Below, piece after piece: positions 22,503 through 29,694 of a DNA stretch of 40,358 bases. Source of the stretch: Streptomyces sp. H27-H1 (GTDB lineage Bacteria; Actinomycetota; Actinomycetes; Streptomycetales; Streptomycetaceae). The notes under the pieces were generated by a model, which was given only the letters and a program-made list of their open reading frames with translations, had not been told where the DNA came from and did no database searches. The stretch is from positions 1 to 40,358 of the forward strand of contig NZ_JAPNLJ010000056.1 of assembly GCF_026627445.1 (NCBI RefSeq), given 5' to 3'. A program made the position numbers and the translations under genes. How positions within the stretch are numbered: position 1 is the stretch's first letter; each line of letters begins with the position of its first letter.

Positions 22503-23137
22503 CCGATCCGCTCCCGAAGTCGTCCGGCGACCGAATACGGCCAGGCTCCAACTCGACCTCAGGGCGAGCAAGTTATCCCATTGGATACTCCACCGTCGGC
22601 GGAGTATCCAATGGAGCCGGCCCCCAGGGGACCGGGAGCCCCTTCTGGCACCGGGGGGCGCCAGAAGGGGGGACTGCGACCGAGGGCGGATCGCAGTCGG
22701 AGGAGCAGCCGCACACCTGTCACGACAGCGCCTGTCAGCACGTCGAGCCCGTCCGTCCCCGAGCGCGTCGCCGCCCGTACCAGCGCGGGCAGCGCCCGCA
22801 CGTACGCAACGCCCGACTCAACGACCAAGAACTCGCAGCGATCACCGCCGGCGCCCACGCTGCCGGACTTACCGTCGCCGGCTTCATCGCTCACGCCGCC
22901 CTTGCCGCAGCACGCGACATCCACAAGACGGCAGCGGAGATCGCCTCCGAACGTGAAGTCGTCTCAGAGTTGTTCGCCGCCCGCCGGCACCTGGGCTACA
23001 TCGGCAACAACATCAACCAGATCGCCCGCATCCTCAACTCCGGCGGCGACACCCCCGAAACCAGTGCTGCCCTCGACGCGGTCCGTCTCGCGGCACGCCG
23101 CCTCGAAGCCGTCACGCAACAGCTGATCGAGCGCTGA
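22499..23137 (+). CDS. mobC: MobC-like relaxosome accessory protein
   Basis: 212 residues, ATG 22499. The C-terminal 110 residues have the MobC layout: a ribbon-helix-helix-like start (RPHVRNARLNDQELAAITAG), HAAGLTVAGFIAHAALAAAR, and the family signature HLGYIGNNINQIARILNSGG followed by a helix with VRLAARRLEAVTQQL. MobC proteins bind oriT and help the relaxase melt and nick it. The first 95 residues are low-complexity and look unstructured, because the DNA there carries three inverted repeats (22578-22698). No better start lies after the repeats. The relaxase gene follows after 9 bases. Confidence 0.85.
   Translation: MTDPLPKSSGDRIRPGSNSTSGRASYPIGYSTVGGVSNGAGPQGTGSPFWHRGAPEGGTATEGGSQSEEQPHTCHDSACQHVEPVRPRARRRPYQRGQRPHVRNARLNDQELAAITAGAHAAGLTVAGFIAHAALAAARDIHKTAAEIASEREVVSELFAARRHLGYIGNNINQIARILNSGGDTPETSAALDAVRLAARRLEAVTQQLIER
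22578..22698. other. oriT: Candidate origin of transfer: three consecutive inverted repeats
   Basis: Repeat 1 has perfect 14-bp arms 22578-22591 and 22601-22614 (CCATTGGATACTCC). Repeat 2 has perfect 11-bp arms 22639-22649 and 22660-22670 (CCCCTTCTGGC). Repeat 3 has perfect 8-bp arms 22672-22679 and 22691-22698 (GACTGCGA). Dyads next to relaxase and MobC genes are the usual form of oriT, with the nick site beside one of them. Here they are unusual in lying inside the mobC reading frame. The nick site is not identified; the G-run and GACTGCGA just after repeat 2 are natural candidates. Confidence 0.6.
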
Positions 23138-23146
23138 GGCGCTGCC

Positions 23147-24892
23147 ATGATCCCCAGAGTCCACAAGCGCGGAAGCCGGACGATCGGCCTGCTCCACTAC
23201 CTCTACGGACCCGGTACTCACGAAGAGCACACCGACCCCCACCTGGTCGCGGCCTGGGACAGCCTCGCCCCCGATCCCGGCCGTGACACCGAGGCCACCC
23301 TGAAGGAGCTCCAACAGCTGCTCGACCAGCCCGTAGACGCGCTTCCCTCCGGCCGGCGACCGGACCAGCACGTGTGGCACCTGTCCGTGCGCGCGGCCCC
23401 GGAGGACCCCGTCCTGAGCGACGAGCAATGGGCGGACATCGCCCGACGCATGGTTGCCGCAACGGGGATCGCCGCAGGTGACGATCCCGCGGCCTGCCGC
23501 TGGGCGGCCGTACGTCATGCCGACGACCACATCCACATCATCGCCACGACCGTCCGCGAGGACGGCCGCAAGCCCCGTCTCCACAACGACGCTGCCCGCT
23601 CTCAGGCTGAGGCGCGCCTCATCGAAGCTGACTACGGTCTGCGCCGCCTCAACCCCGGCGACAAGACCGCTGCGCAGCGACCGACCAGCGCCGAGCGCCA
23701 CAAGGCAGAACGCACCGGGCGCACCCGCACGCCCCGTGAGGAGCTCCGCGAGACGGTCCGCCGCGCGGTGGCCGGGGCCGCGAGCGACGCCGAGTTCTTC
23801 GACCGGCTCGACGCCTCCGGTCTTCTCGTCGTACGCCGTGTCGCCCCGAGCGGTGATCTCCTCGGCTACAAGGTCGCCCTGCCGGACGACCGGAACAAGG
23901 ACGGTGAACCGATCTTCTACGCTGGCGCCAAGCTGGCCCCCGACCTCTCCCTTCCCAGGATCCGCGAGCGGTACGGAAGCGACGGGGCTGCGGACGACAC
24001 CGCGGCCGAGCATCCCCGTGGAGCCGGACACGGCGGCGCTGAACGGCCGGCCCCCTCCCAGGCCCGACGCACGGCGAGTGGTGCGGTTTGGACGGCCCTG
24101 CTCGTCATCGACCAGGGCGATGACGGCGCGGCAGCCGCGCAGATCGCCGATGCCGGTGAACTCCTCGACGCTCTGGCGAAGACGAGCGCTGCTCACACCC
24201 GGCGTGAACTCGGCGATGCGGCATCCGCGTTCGAGCGGGCGTCGCGCTCGCACATCCGTGCCGAACGGCAACAGGACCGTGTCCTGCGTCAGGCGGCGCG
24301 CGACCTCGTCCGGGGCGGTCCTGCCCTGGGGCGCGGGGAGGACGGGGCCGGGACGGCCATGGTCATCGACATGCTGTTCTTCCTCGTCATCACGGCCGCG
24401 GCCTGGCATGCGAGGAACGGTCATGCTCAGCAGGCTGCGGCGGCCCGGCAGGCAGCCGAACACCTGCGTGCCGCCTACCGCAACGCCGCCGTGGCGCCCT
24501 TGGGCGTTTTGCAGGAGCGGGGTCGCCGTCTCGCACTGCCGCTCCAGCGCCGGTACGGGTCCGCCGTCCGGGAGGCCGTTCCTGATCTCGCGCAGCGGCT
24601 CCTCGACGAGGCCGGCTGGCCGGCGCTCGCCGCGACGCTCGCGGAGGCAGAGGCAGCCGGACACGAGGTGGTCCCGCTGCTGACCGAGGCCGCTTCACGG
24701 CGTGAGCTGGACACCGCGGAGTCGATGTCCGACGTGCTGGTGTGGCGCCTTCGGCGGCTGGCAGACCTACCCGCCGCCCCTGCTGCAGGCTCTCCCCCGA
24801 GGAGTGCCACGGCGAGCGCTGTCCGCTCGCGGCGGGCCTCCGTCCCAGGTCAGGGCGGAGCCGAGCAGAGTCGTCCGGCCCCGGGCCGATGA
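23147..24892 (+). CDS. MOB-family relaxase
   Basis: 581 residues, ATG 23147. The N-terminal relaxase domain has a candidate catalytic Tyr in LLHYLYG (Tyr18 or Tyr20), a His motif HVWHLSV (75-81), and the metal-binding three-His motif HADDHIHII (124-132) followed by TTVREDGRKPRLHNDA. This HUH-type nuclease nicks oriT and carries the strand during transfer. Residues about 190-290 may help bind DNA, and a single membrane helix near 403-423 (MVIDMLFFLVITAAAW) would hold the protein at the membrane. No TraB, TraG/VirD4 or type IV secretion gene is in the window, so the replicon looks mobilisable rather than self-transmissible. Confidence 0.9.
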   Translation: MIPRVHKRGSRTIGLLHYLYGPGTHEEHTDPHLVAAWDSLAPDPGRDTEATLKELQQLLDQPVDALPSGRRPDQHVWHLSVRAAPEDPVLSDEQWADIARRMVAATGIAAGDDPAACRWAAVRHADDHIHIIATTVREDGRKPRLHNDAARSQAEARLIEADYGLRRLNPGDKTAAQRPTSAERHKAERTGRTRTPREELRETVRRAVAGAASDAEFFDRLDASGLLVVRRVAPSGDLLGYKVALPDDRNKDGEPIFYAGAKLAPDLSLPRIRERYGSDGAADDTAAEHPRGAGHGGAERPAPSQARRTASGAVWTALLVIDQGDDGAAAAQIADAGELLDALAKTSAAHTRRELGDAASAFERASRSHIRAERQQDRVLRQAARDLVRGGPALGRGEDGAGTAMVIDMLFFLVITAAAWHARNGHAQQAAAARQAAEHLRAAYRNAAVAPLGVLQERGRRLALPLQRRYGSAVREAVPDLAQRLLDEAGWPALAATLAEAEAAGHEVVPLLTEAASRRELDTAESMSDVLVWRLRRLADLPAAPAAGSPPRSATASAVRSRRASVPGQGGAEQSRPAPGR

Positions 24893-24971
24893 CTTTTCCC
24901 TAGTAGAAGTGCGAGGCGATGGCGGGAGAGGATTCTCCCCTGCCACGACGTACCAGGCCCGGGAGGCGCCC

Positions 24972-25430
24972 ATGTTCCGCCGGAACAACCACCACGACCA
25001 GGCGGCCGAGTTCCGTGCCGCCGCGGCGCAGCTGATCGCCTCGGCCGCCGAACCCGCCAGCCCTGCTCCGGTGGGCGCTGCGCCCGGCGCCGGAGAGACC
25101 GGAGGCGTCGACCTTGAGATACCGGCGGAGCTCCACGTCCCGCCGGCCGGGGATCTGGCAGGGTCGATGATGCGGTACTGGGCGCCGCTGACCGTGGACG
25201 GCGTCGTCGTGTCCTGCTCGGAGTGCGGCGTCTACCGGGACTGGCTCGTGCTGAGCTCCGGGGACAAGGTGTGGGTCCGCTGCCGCTCCGGACACGACAC
25301 CCCCGTTCCCGGTCTGGACGCGGCCTGGTACGAGCGGACGGCCGGGCCGGTAGAAGGTCTCTACACCAGCCGGGAGAGCGGCGAGACCGCGTTCGGCTAC
25401 GACGGAACCTTCGCGGGAGTGATTCTCTGA
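24972..25430 (+). CDS. Hypothetical protein with Cys/His pairs
   Basis: 152 residues, ATG 24972 after GGGAGG. The N-terminal 60 residues are Ala/Pro-rich. The C-terminal domain is strand-rich with CSECGVYRDWLVLSSGDKVW then VRCRSGH, where two Cys pairs or a Cys/His site could bind zinc. It follows the relaxase gene by 79 bases and ends before a hairpin at 25453. Such short zinc-ribbon-like proteins accompany Streptomyces mobilisation genes. Function unknown. Confidence 0.65.
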   Translation: MFRRNNHHDQAAEFRAAAAQLIASAAEPASPAPVGAAPGAGETGGVDLEIPAELHVPPAGDLAGSMMRYWAPLTVDGVVVSCSECGVYRDWLVLSSGDKVWVRCRSGHDTPVPGLDAAWYERTAGPVEGLYTSRESGETAFGYDGTFAGVIL

Positions 25431-25452
25431 TCGCACACCAGGCGAGGTGGAT

Positions 25453-25479
25453 CTACCCCGCCCAAGGTGATCGGGGTAG
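25453..25479 (+). terminator. Terminator-like hairpin
   Basis: An 8-bp stem (CTACCCCG/CGGGGTAG) around an 11-base loop, between the gene ending at 25430 and the lipoprotein gene. It may end the mobilisation operon. Confidence 0.5.
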
Positions 25480-25516
25480 CGTACGGCCGCACACGAATTC
25501 TGGGGGGGAATCACAT

Positions 25517-26209
25517 ATGCGAAACAACACCACGAATCTACTGAGCCTCACCGCCCTTGGTGCTCTCCTGCTGACCGGCTGCGCCGAGACCGCGGCGCCC
25601 TCCGCGCCGGCTTCCTCTTCGCAGGCGCCCGCGAAGAGCGGCGGGAAGTCCGCTGCGCCTTCGAAGGCCTTGACCAGTGCTGAGCTCGGCCCGCGGTTGC
25701 TGGACCTCATCGACCTGGGATCCGACTACCGGGTCAAGCCCGAGTCGACGTCGAAGAACGACGACATGGCCGTGGTCGGATGCCCGGCCCTGGAGGCGCT
25801 GGGCTCCGGACCGTCGGACGGCTCGCTGGACTTTCCGAACCAGGCCAAGGTCTCCTTCGCGTACGCGTCGAAGGATTCCGACCTGAGCGAGGAGGTCTAC
25901 AGCGATACCGAAGACAAGATCTCCAGCAGGTCCCAGGAGATCTTCACCGCCATGGGCTCGTGCCCGAAGTACCAGATGGTCTCCGGAAGCACCCCGATCG
26001 ACGTCACCGTCCAGAAGGTGACCGCACCCCAGCGCGGCGACGAGCAGTGGGGGCACATCCTTACGCTCACGGCCGGCGGACGCCCCAGCGTGATGAAGCA
26101 GATCGCCGTCCGCTCCGGCAACGTGCTGATCGTGCTCTCCGGCAGCCCCGCCCTGGTTGACGCCCACGTGGACAAGGCGCTGGCGAAGGCCCTGAAGCCC
26201 GTCGGCTGA
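25517..26209 (+). CDS. Secreted lipoprotein of unknown function
   Basis: 230 residues, ATG 25517 after a run of seven G. A lipoprotein signal ends at LLLTGCAE (Cys22). A Ser/Ala/Lys linker to about residue 50 is followed by a mature domain with two Cys (VVGCPALEAL and GSCPKYQM) that could form a disulfide. The domain is alpha/beta with ALTSAELGPRLLDLIDLGSD, EEVYSDTEDKISSRSQEIFT and VMKQIAVRSGNVLIVLSGSP. It resembles surface lipoproteins of the PknH-sensor-like or LpqN type in general pattern only. The strong bidirectional hairpin at 26225 follows. Confidence 0.75.
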   Translation: MRNNTTNLLSLTALGALLLTGCAETAAPSAPASSSQAPAKSGGKSAAPSKALTSAELGPRLLDLIDLGSDYRVKPESTSKNDDMAVVGCPALEALGSGPSDGSLDFPNQAKVSFAYASKDSDLSEEVYSDTEDKISSRSQEIFTAMGSCPKYQMVSGSTPIDVTVQKVTAPQRGDEQWGHILTLTAGGRPSVMKQIAVRSGNVLIVLSGSPALVDAHVDKALAKALKPVG

Positions 26210-26224
26210 CCCACTCCGGACATG

Positions 26225-26279
26225 CGAACGAGCACGGGCCCCCGGCGAAGAGATCTCGCTGGGGGCCAATGCTCGTTCG
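26225..26279. terminator. Strong bidirectional terminator
   Basis: An outer 10-bp stem (CGAACGAGCA with 26270-26279) and an inner 7-bp stem (GGCCCCC with 26261-26267). It lies between the convergent lipoprotein gene and DUF317 gene. Confidence 0.85.
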
Positions 26280-26322
26280 ACGGACCGTGTCCGTCATGGA
26301 CCAGCTGCCGGTGGCACGTGCG

Positions 26323-27099
26323 TCAGAGGGCCGGCCGGATCGTGAGGCGTGCCCGGGAGGACGCCGGCAGGACACGACGCGGGACGGGCGCACCGCAGAC
26401 GAGGCTGGCGGCGAATGCGGCCACCAAGTCGTGCGGTGTGGACGTACTGAACGCGGCGACCCACAGGTACGGCCCGCCGACTTCCGGCTGGGCCCAGGCC
26501 TGCCAACCGGGCATGTCCGGCCGGGGGTCTTGGTCCAAGATGCCTTTCGGGAGCGGCGCCCGGGTCATGCATGCGGTGAAGGACTCGGACCACAGGGTGA
26601 AGTCCGGGTCGTCCACGTCGCCGTGCCAGCCGCCGGCCACCAGCCCTTCGGGGACGGCCTCGGGTCCGTCGAACCCCCAGGCCGGTTCCGAGCGGCCAGC
26701 AAGGGCGAGGGCGAAGGCGGCAACGGCTTCGTAGGGCACACCTCGGGTGAAGTACGCGGTCCAGTTCACCGTGGCACGTGCAGTGTCCTCACGTGCGGAA
26801 ATCTCCCAGGCAACGGGCAGGTCACCCAGTTCCGTGGTGAGGGGGTCGGCCATCACCCATTCCGCACAGCGGAGTTGGTCGGGGCTCGCGTAGAAGAACG
26901 TGCGGCGGGCTGTCATCCAGTACGCCCATCCAGCAGCGACGAGCTCGTCGCCTACCCGTTCAGCCAACGCTCCGTCGTCGCCGGCCAGATACCGCGGGCT
27001 GACCCAGAGCAGATCGGAACCCGGAGGAGTCGAGGGCGGTTCGGGATTCAGGGGCGCCTCCAGGGCATCGAGGGAACGGTCATCGGATGGCGCCTCCAA
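26323..27099 (-). CDS. DUF317 domain protein
   Basis: 258 residues. Two DUF317-type repeats are visible: VSPRYLAGDD, WAYWMTARRTFFYASPDQLR and LPVAWEISAREDTARATVNW; then VGGPYLWVAAFSTSTPHDLV and AAFAASLVCGAPVPR. DUF317 proteins are almost restricted to Streptomyces and relatives, often on mobile regions, and have no proven function. The 20-base overlap with the 95-residue gene upstream shows coupling. Transcription would end at the hairpin at 26225-26279. Confidence 0.8.
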   Translation of the reverse strand: MEAPSDDRSLDALEAPLNPEPPSTPPGSDLLWVSPRYLAGDDGALAERVGDELVAAGWAYWMTARRTFFYASPDQLRCAEWVMADPLTTELGDLPVAWEISAREDTARATVNWTAYFTRGVPYEAVAAFALALAGRSEPAWGFDGPEAVPEGLVAGGWHGDVDDPDFTLWSESFTACMTRAPLPKGILDQDPRPDMPGWQAWAQPEVGGPYLWVAAFSTSTPHDLVAAFAASLVCGAPVPRRVLPASSRARLTIRPAL

Positions 27100-27367
27100 C
27101 GCCTCTGCGCACCCGCGCCGGCACGGTGGTGCGCGGATGCCAGCCCAGCTCTTGAGCGGCCATGGCGGGCAGGAAGCCTGCCTGCCCCGATTCTCCGAGG
27201 AAGACGACGGGGCAGCCGTCGTGTCCGACGTCCAGGACGATGTCTCCCAGCTTGTGGGCGTAGGGGAACGCGGGGTTGATGGCCAGGCGAACCGGGGTGT
27301 CCGGGGCGTAGCGCGAGAGGTGTTCGATGATCTCGGCGACCGTGGGATCGTCGGCTATGGGGTGCAA
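27080..27367 (-). CDS. Hypothetical protein associated with DUF317 genes
   Basis: 95 residues from TTG 27367, with GGAGG four bases upstream. Compact alpha/beta pattern: PTVAEIIEHLSRYAPDTPVR, a GDIVLDVGHDGCPVVFLGE segment, and ELGWHPRTTV near the end. It overlaps the following DUF317 gene by 20 bases. No catalytic motif is seen and the family is not recognised. The pattern recalls the small DUF-type proteins that travel with DUF317 in integrative elements. Confidence 0.65.
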   Translation of the reverse strand: MHPIADDPTVAEIIEHLSRYAPDTPVRLAINPAFPYAHKLGDIVLDVGHDGCPVVFLGESGQAGFLPAMAAQELGWHPRTTVPARVRRGVGGAIR

Positions 27368-27427
27368 GGTGCCTCCGGGGCTGTGCTGAACGAGCTGGGT
27401 GCGGGATCGTCCTCCGCGGTCTGGGTG

Positions 27428-27781
27428 TCAGGCCGGGCGCGAGGTAGAGATGACGGCGTGGACCGCCGAGGCGATGACGTGGGCTGGTGTCTCGACGGCG
27501 AAGCCGATGCTGTAGCCGGGCACGGTTGCCGTTCCCGTGACGGCCAGCCGCCATCCCTCATCGAGTCGGCCCGGCCGGCCCTCGGGGAACCACCCGAGGT
27601 ACAGGCGACCGTCCTTGCTGGCGATGTGCATGTCGGCCCTGTCGTCCACGACGAAGTGGAATTCCTCGGCCGTGAACTGGTCGATCACCTGAGAGGGCTG
27701 ACCCCGTCCGAGCACCCACGTACGGATCCTCAAAGCCTCGACGCTCGTGGAGAACCCGGGACGGCCAACCTCAACGGTCAT
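27428..27781 (-). CDS. Short DUF317-like protein
   Basis: 117 residues, ATG 27781. It has a single repeat with the same order as DUF317 domains: VIDQFTAEEFHFVVDDRADM, DGRLYLGWFPEGRPGR, GWRLAVTGTATVPGYSIGFA, then ETPAHVIASAVHAVI. It precedes the 95-residue gene and the larger DUF317 gene by 60 bases, so the three probably form one operon starting near 27782-27900. Function unknown. Confidence 0.65.
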   Translation of the reverse strand: MTVEVGRPGFSTSVEALRIRTWVLGRGQPSQVIDQFTAEEFHFVVDDRADMHIASKDGRLYLGWFPEGRPGRLDEGWRLAVTGTATVPGYSIGFAVETPAHVIASAVHAVISTSRPA

Positions 27782-27904
27782 ACGCGATCACCTCTCTGAC
27801 CTGCGGTTTCGGGGAAGGGGTCAACCTTGACATGGGTCGGCCAGTCTCTCCAGAGCTGTCCGGGTCTTGCCCGTCTGCCGTGAGCGATGTCCCGGACAAC
27901 ACAA

Positions 27905-27942
27905 AGCGAGGGCGGTACCCCTGATGGGGTACCGCCCTCGCT
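27905..27942. terminator. Perfect 17-bp hairpin between divergent genes
   Basis: Stem 27905-27921 with 27926-27942 (AGCGAGGGCGGTACCCC and its exact complement), four-base loop TGAT. It looks like a very strong factor-independent terminator. However, the genes on both sides point away from it, so it terminates nothing that I can see. It could insulate the two promoters, or end a short RNA. Confidence 0.7.
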
Positions 27943-28069
27943 CGGCGTTCTTCGGTTGTCATCAAGGGAGCCGAGCCCCGCGTCCGACTGGTTGCAGGCG
28001 GAAGCCTGGAGATGGCGTCGGCTTGCTGTCCGGCTTCGGTATGGTGCTGCCCTTCACGGAGGTACGACC

Positions 28070-28390
28070 ATGACCGAGGAACCCCTCGACCGCTGGGCCG
28101 CACGCCGCCAAGGGCGACTGCGCAAGCCCGGCGAGCTCAAGGCCATCACGCTCAGCACCGGCCCGGCACGCGCGGCCCACGTGGACCCCGACGCCCCACG
28201 CCTCATCCTTGAATGGGACGGCTTCGCCTGGCAGGTGCTGATGACGGTGGACAACTATGCCGACGCCTGCCGCGCGCTCGGCCGGAGCCTTCACGCCCAG
28301 GCCACCGAACAGGCCGAGACGACGGGCCCCGTCACCGGACGCAACCCCTTGGCCCCGGGGACTGGGCGGCACCGTAAGTCGCGGCCCTGA
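28070..28390 (+). CDS. DUF6087-like small protein
   Basis: 106 residues, ATG 28070 behind GGAGG. The motifs EEPLDRWAARRQGRLRKPGE, AHVDPDAPRLILEWDGFAWQ and the ending NPLAPGTGRHRK fit the DUF6087 family, a Streptomyces family of unknown role that often sits beside regulators and phosphotransferases. It starts a two-gene unit with the kinase-like gene, which begins three bases after its stop. Confidence 0.75.
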   Translation: MTEEPLDRWAARRQGRLRKPGELKAITLSTGPARAAHVDPDAPRLILEWDGFAWQVLMTVDNYADACRALGRSLHAQATEQAETTGPVTGRNPLAPGTGRHRKSRP

Positions 28391-28393
28391 CTG

Positions 28394-29176
28394 ATGGCGA
28401 CGGTCCGACTTACCGACCTGCCCGCTGAGGTCTTGGAACTGATCGAGGCGCAGACCGGGCCCGTCCTCGCGTACGAGAGCGTCGGGGCCGGACTGAACAG
28501 TGCTGTCGCCGCTCGGGTCCGCACAGCCGACACCACGGTCTTCGTCAAAGGGCTGCCCCGCGACCACCGCCGCGTCTGGACCCAGCAGCGTGAAGCCGAT
28601 ATCGCCCCGAGCGTCCATCGCCTTGCCCCCAATCTCCTGTGGCACGTCCAAGAGGCCGGCTGGGATCTGCTGGCCTTCACCAACGTCAACGGCCACCACG
28701 CGGACTACGCACCCGGGTCGCCCGACCTTCCTCTCGTGGCCGACGCGATGACCCGGCTCTCCTCCATCACCGCGTCCGGCATCGACTTGCGGTCGATGCC
28801 GGACAGGATGACCGCGTACAGCGAGACACCCGAGCTGTTCCACGGCACGGCCCTACTCCACACCGACTGGTTCCCCAGCAACGTCCTCGTCGGCGACGAC
28901 GGCGCTGTCCTCGTCGACTGGGCGTGGGCCTCCCGCGGGGCCGCCTGGATCGACCCCGCGTTGTGGGTGGTCTGGCTGATCAAGAGCGGCCACACCCCTC
29001 AGGAGGCGGAGGGATGGGCGGCACGCATCCCTTCCTGGACCGCCGCACCGCCCACCGCGGTCACCGCCTTCGCGCAGGCCACCGCCGCCGTGTGGGAGGA
29101 AATCGCCGAAGGCGAGCAGGCCACATGGGTCCTCGACATGCTCCAGGCGGCCCTCACCTGGCGCGACTCCCGCTAA
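28394..29176 (+). CDS. Aminoglycoside phosphotransferase (APH)-family protein
   Basis: 260 residues, ATG 28394. A kinase-like fold: the presumed ATP lysine is Lys52 in TTVFVKGLP, the catalytic loop is HTDWFPSN (156-163, His-x-Asp with Asn), and the metal-binding Asp is in LVDWAW (175). The family phosphorylates small hydroxyl substrates such as antibiotics, sugars, choline or homoserine. The short N-terminal lobe argues against calling it a known resistance gene. It follows the DUF6087 gene by three bases and converges with the hypothetical gene at 29187. Confidence 0.8.
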   Translation: MATVRLTDLPAEVLELIEAQTGPVLAYESVGAGLNSAVAARVRTADTTVFVKGLPRDHRRVWTQQREADIAPSVHRLAPNLLWHVQEAGWDLLAFTNVNGHHADYAPGSPDLPLVADAMTRLSSITASGIDLRSMPDRMTAYSETPELFHGTALLHTDWFPSNVLVGDDGAVLVDWAWASRGAAWIDPALWVVWLIKSGHTPQEAEGWAARIPSWTAAPPTAVTAFAQATAAVWEEIAEGEQATWVLDMLQAALTWRDSR

Positions 29177-29186
29177 CGCACCACTG

Positions 29187-29621
29187 TCAGCTGCCGCCAC
29201 CACGCGTAGGAGGCCGGCGGAACGTGTCCGGCACTCCACGTGTAGTGGGCGGCGTGGCTGGCAAGCCGCTCGGACGGGATCCCTGGACGGGCGCTGCGGC
29301 CGGCGACTGCCCGAGCCCCAGGGCCATGACGCCGTCGAGTCGCTCAGCGGGGAGGGCCGGGTGGTCGGCAGTGTGCATGGTGACGTAATCGGCGTGGACC
29401 AGCTCCGCGTAGGAAGCGACGTGCAGCACGGTGCTCAGCTGCGTGCTGGTCTCTCTGGGGAGGGTGAAGAGTTCCAGGTCATTGATCGTGGTTCGGCGGA
29501 AGGAATGGCGCTCCAGCACCGCGATGGCATTGGGGATGTCCTTCAGGACCGCGACCCACAGCGGATGCGCGCTGCCAGGAGTGTGCCCGTACAGGACGTC
29601 GGGCTCGACGAGATCGGTCAT
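29187..29621 (-). CDS. Hypothetical protein
   Basis: 144 residues, ATG 29621 after GAGGAAAC. It is well structured in the first 95 residues (SAHPLWVAVLKDIPNAIAVL, TTINDLELFTLPRE, LSTVLHVASYAELVHADYVT), followed by a Pro/Gly/Arg-rich tail. The Leu-Glu-Arg-His region could be a helix packing on a small sheet. I recognise no family. A strong hairpin lies only 15 bases before the start, so it either has a promoter inside that hairpin or is read through from 29695 and beyond at a low level. Confidence 0.6.
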   Translation of the reverse strand: MTDLVEPDVLYGHTPGSAHPLWVAVLKDIPNAIAVLERHSFRRTTINDLELFTLPRETSTQLSTVLHVASYAELVHADYVTMHTADHPALPAERLDGVMALGLGQSPAAAPVQGSRPSGLPATPPTTRGVPDTFRRPPTRGGGS

Positions 29622-29635
29622 GTGTTTCCTCGTGG

Positions 29636-29665
29636 ACGAGAGGCCAGAGCCAGCTGGCCTCTCGT
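29636..29665 (-). terminator. Terminator hairpin after the LANTG-protein gene
   Basis: A perfect 12-bp stem (ACGAGAGGCCAG with 29654-29665) and a 6-base loop. It is 30 bases beyond the stop at 29695 and just upstream of the ribosome site of the gene starting at 29621. Confidence 0.75.
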
Positions 29666-29694
29666 CTTGCGTGTGAGGGTGTCAGCGAGGGGCG

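Noticed and set aside
22964..24664. 566-codon open frame on the minus strand
   Set aside because: It is the antisense shadow of the relaxase and MobC genes; no domain or ribosome site is seen.
28394..29176. Antibiotic-resistance kinase
   Set aside because: The fold is APH-like, but the family covers many substrates and nothing in the sequence identifies an aminoglycoside, so no resistance name is given.
29187..29621. Antisense or toxin-antitoxin pairing with the kinase-like gene
   Set aside because: The genes converge with a 10-base gap, but neither protein has toxin or antitoxin features.
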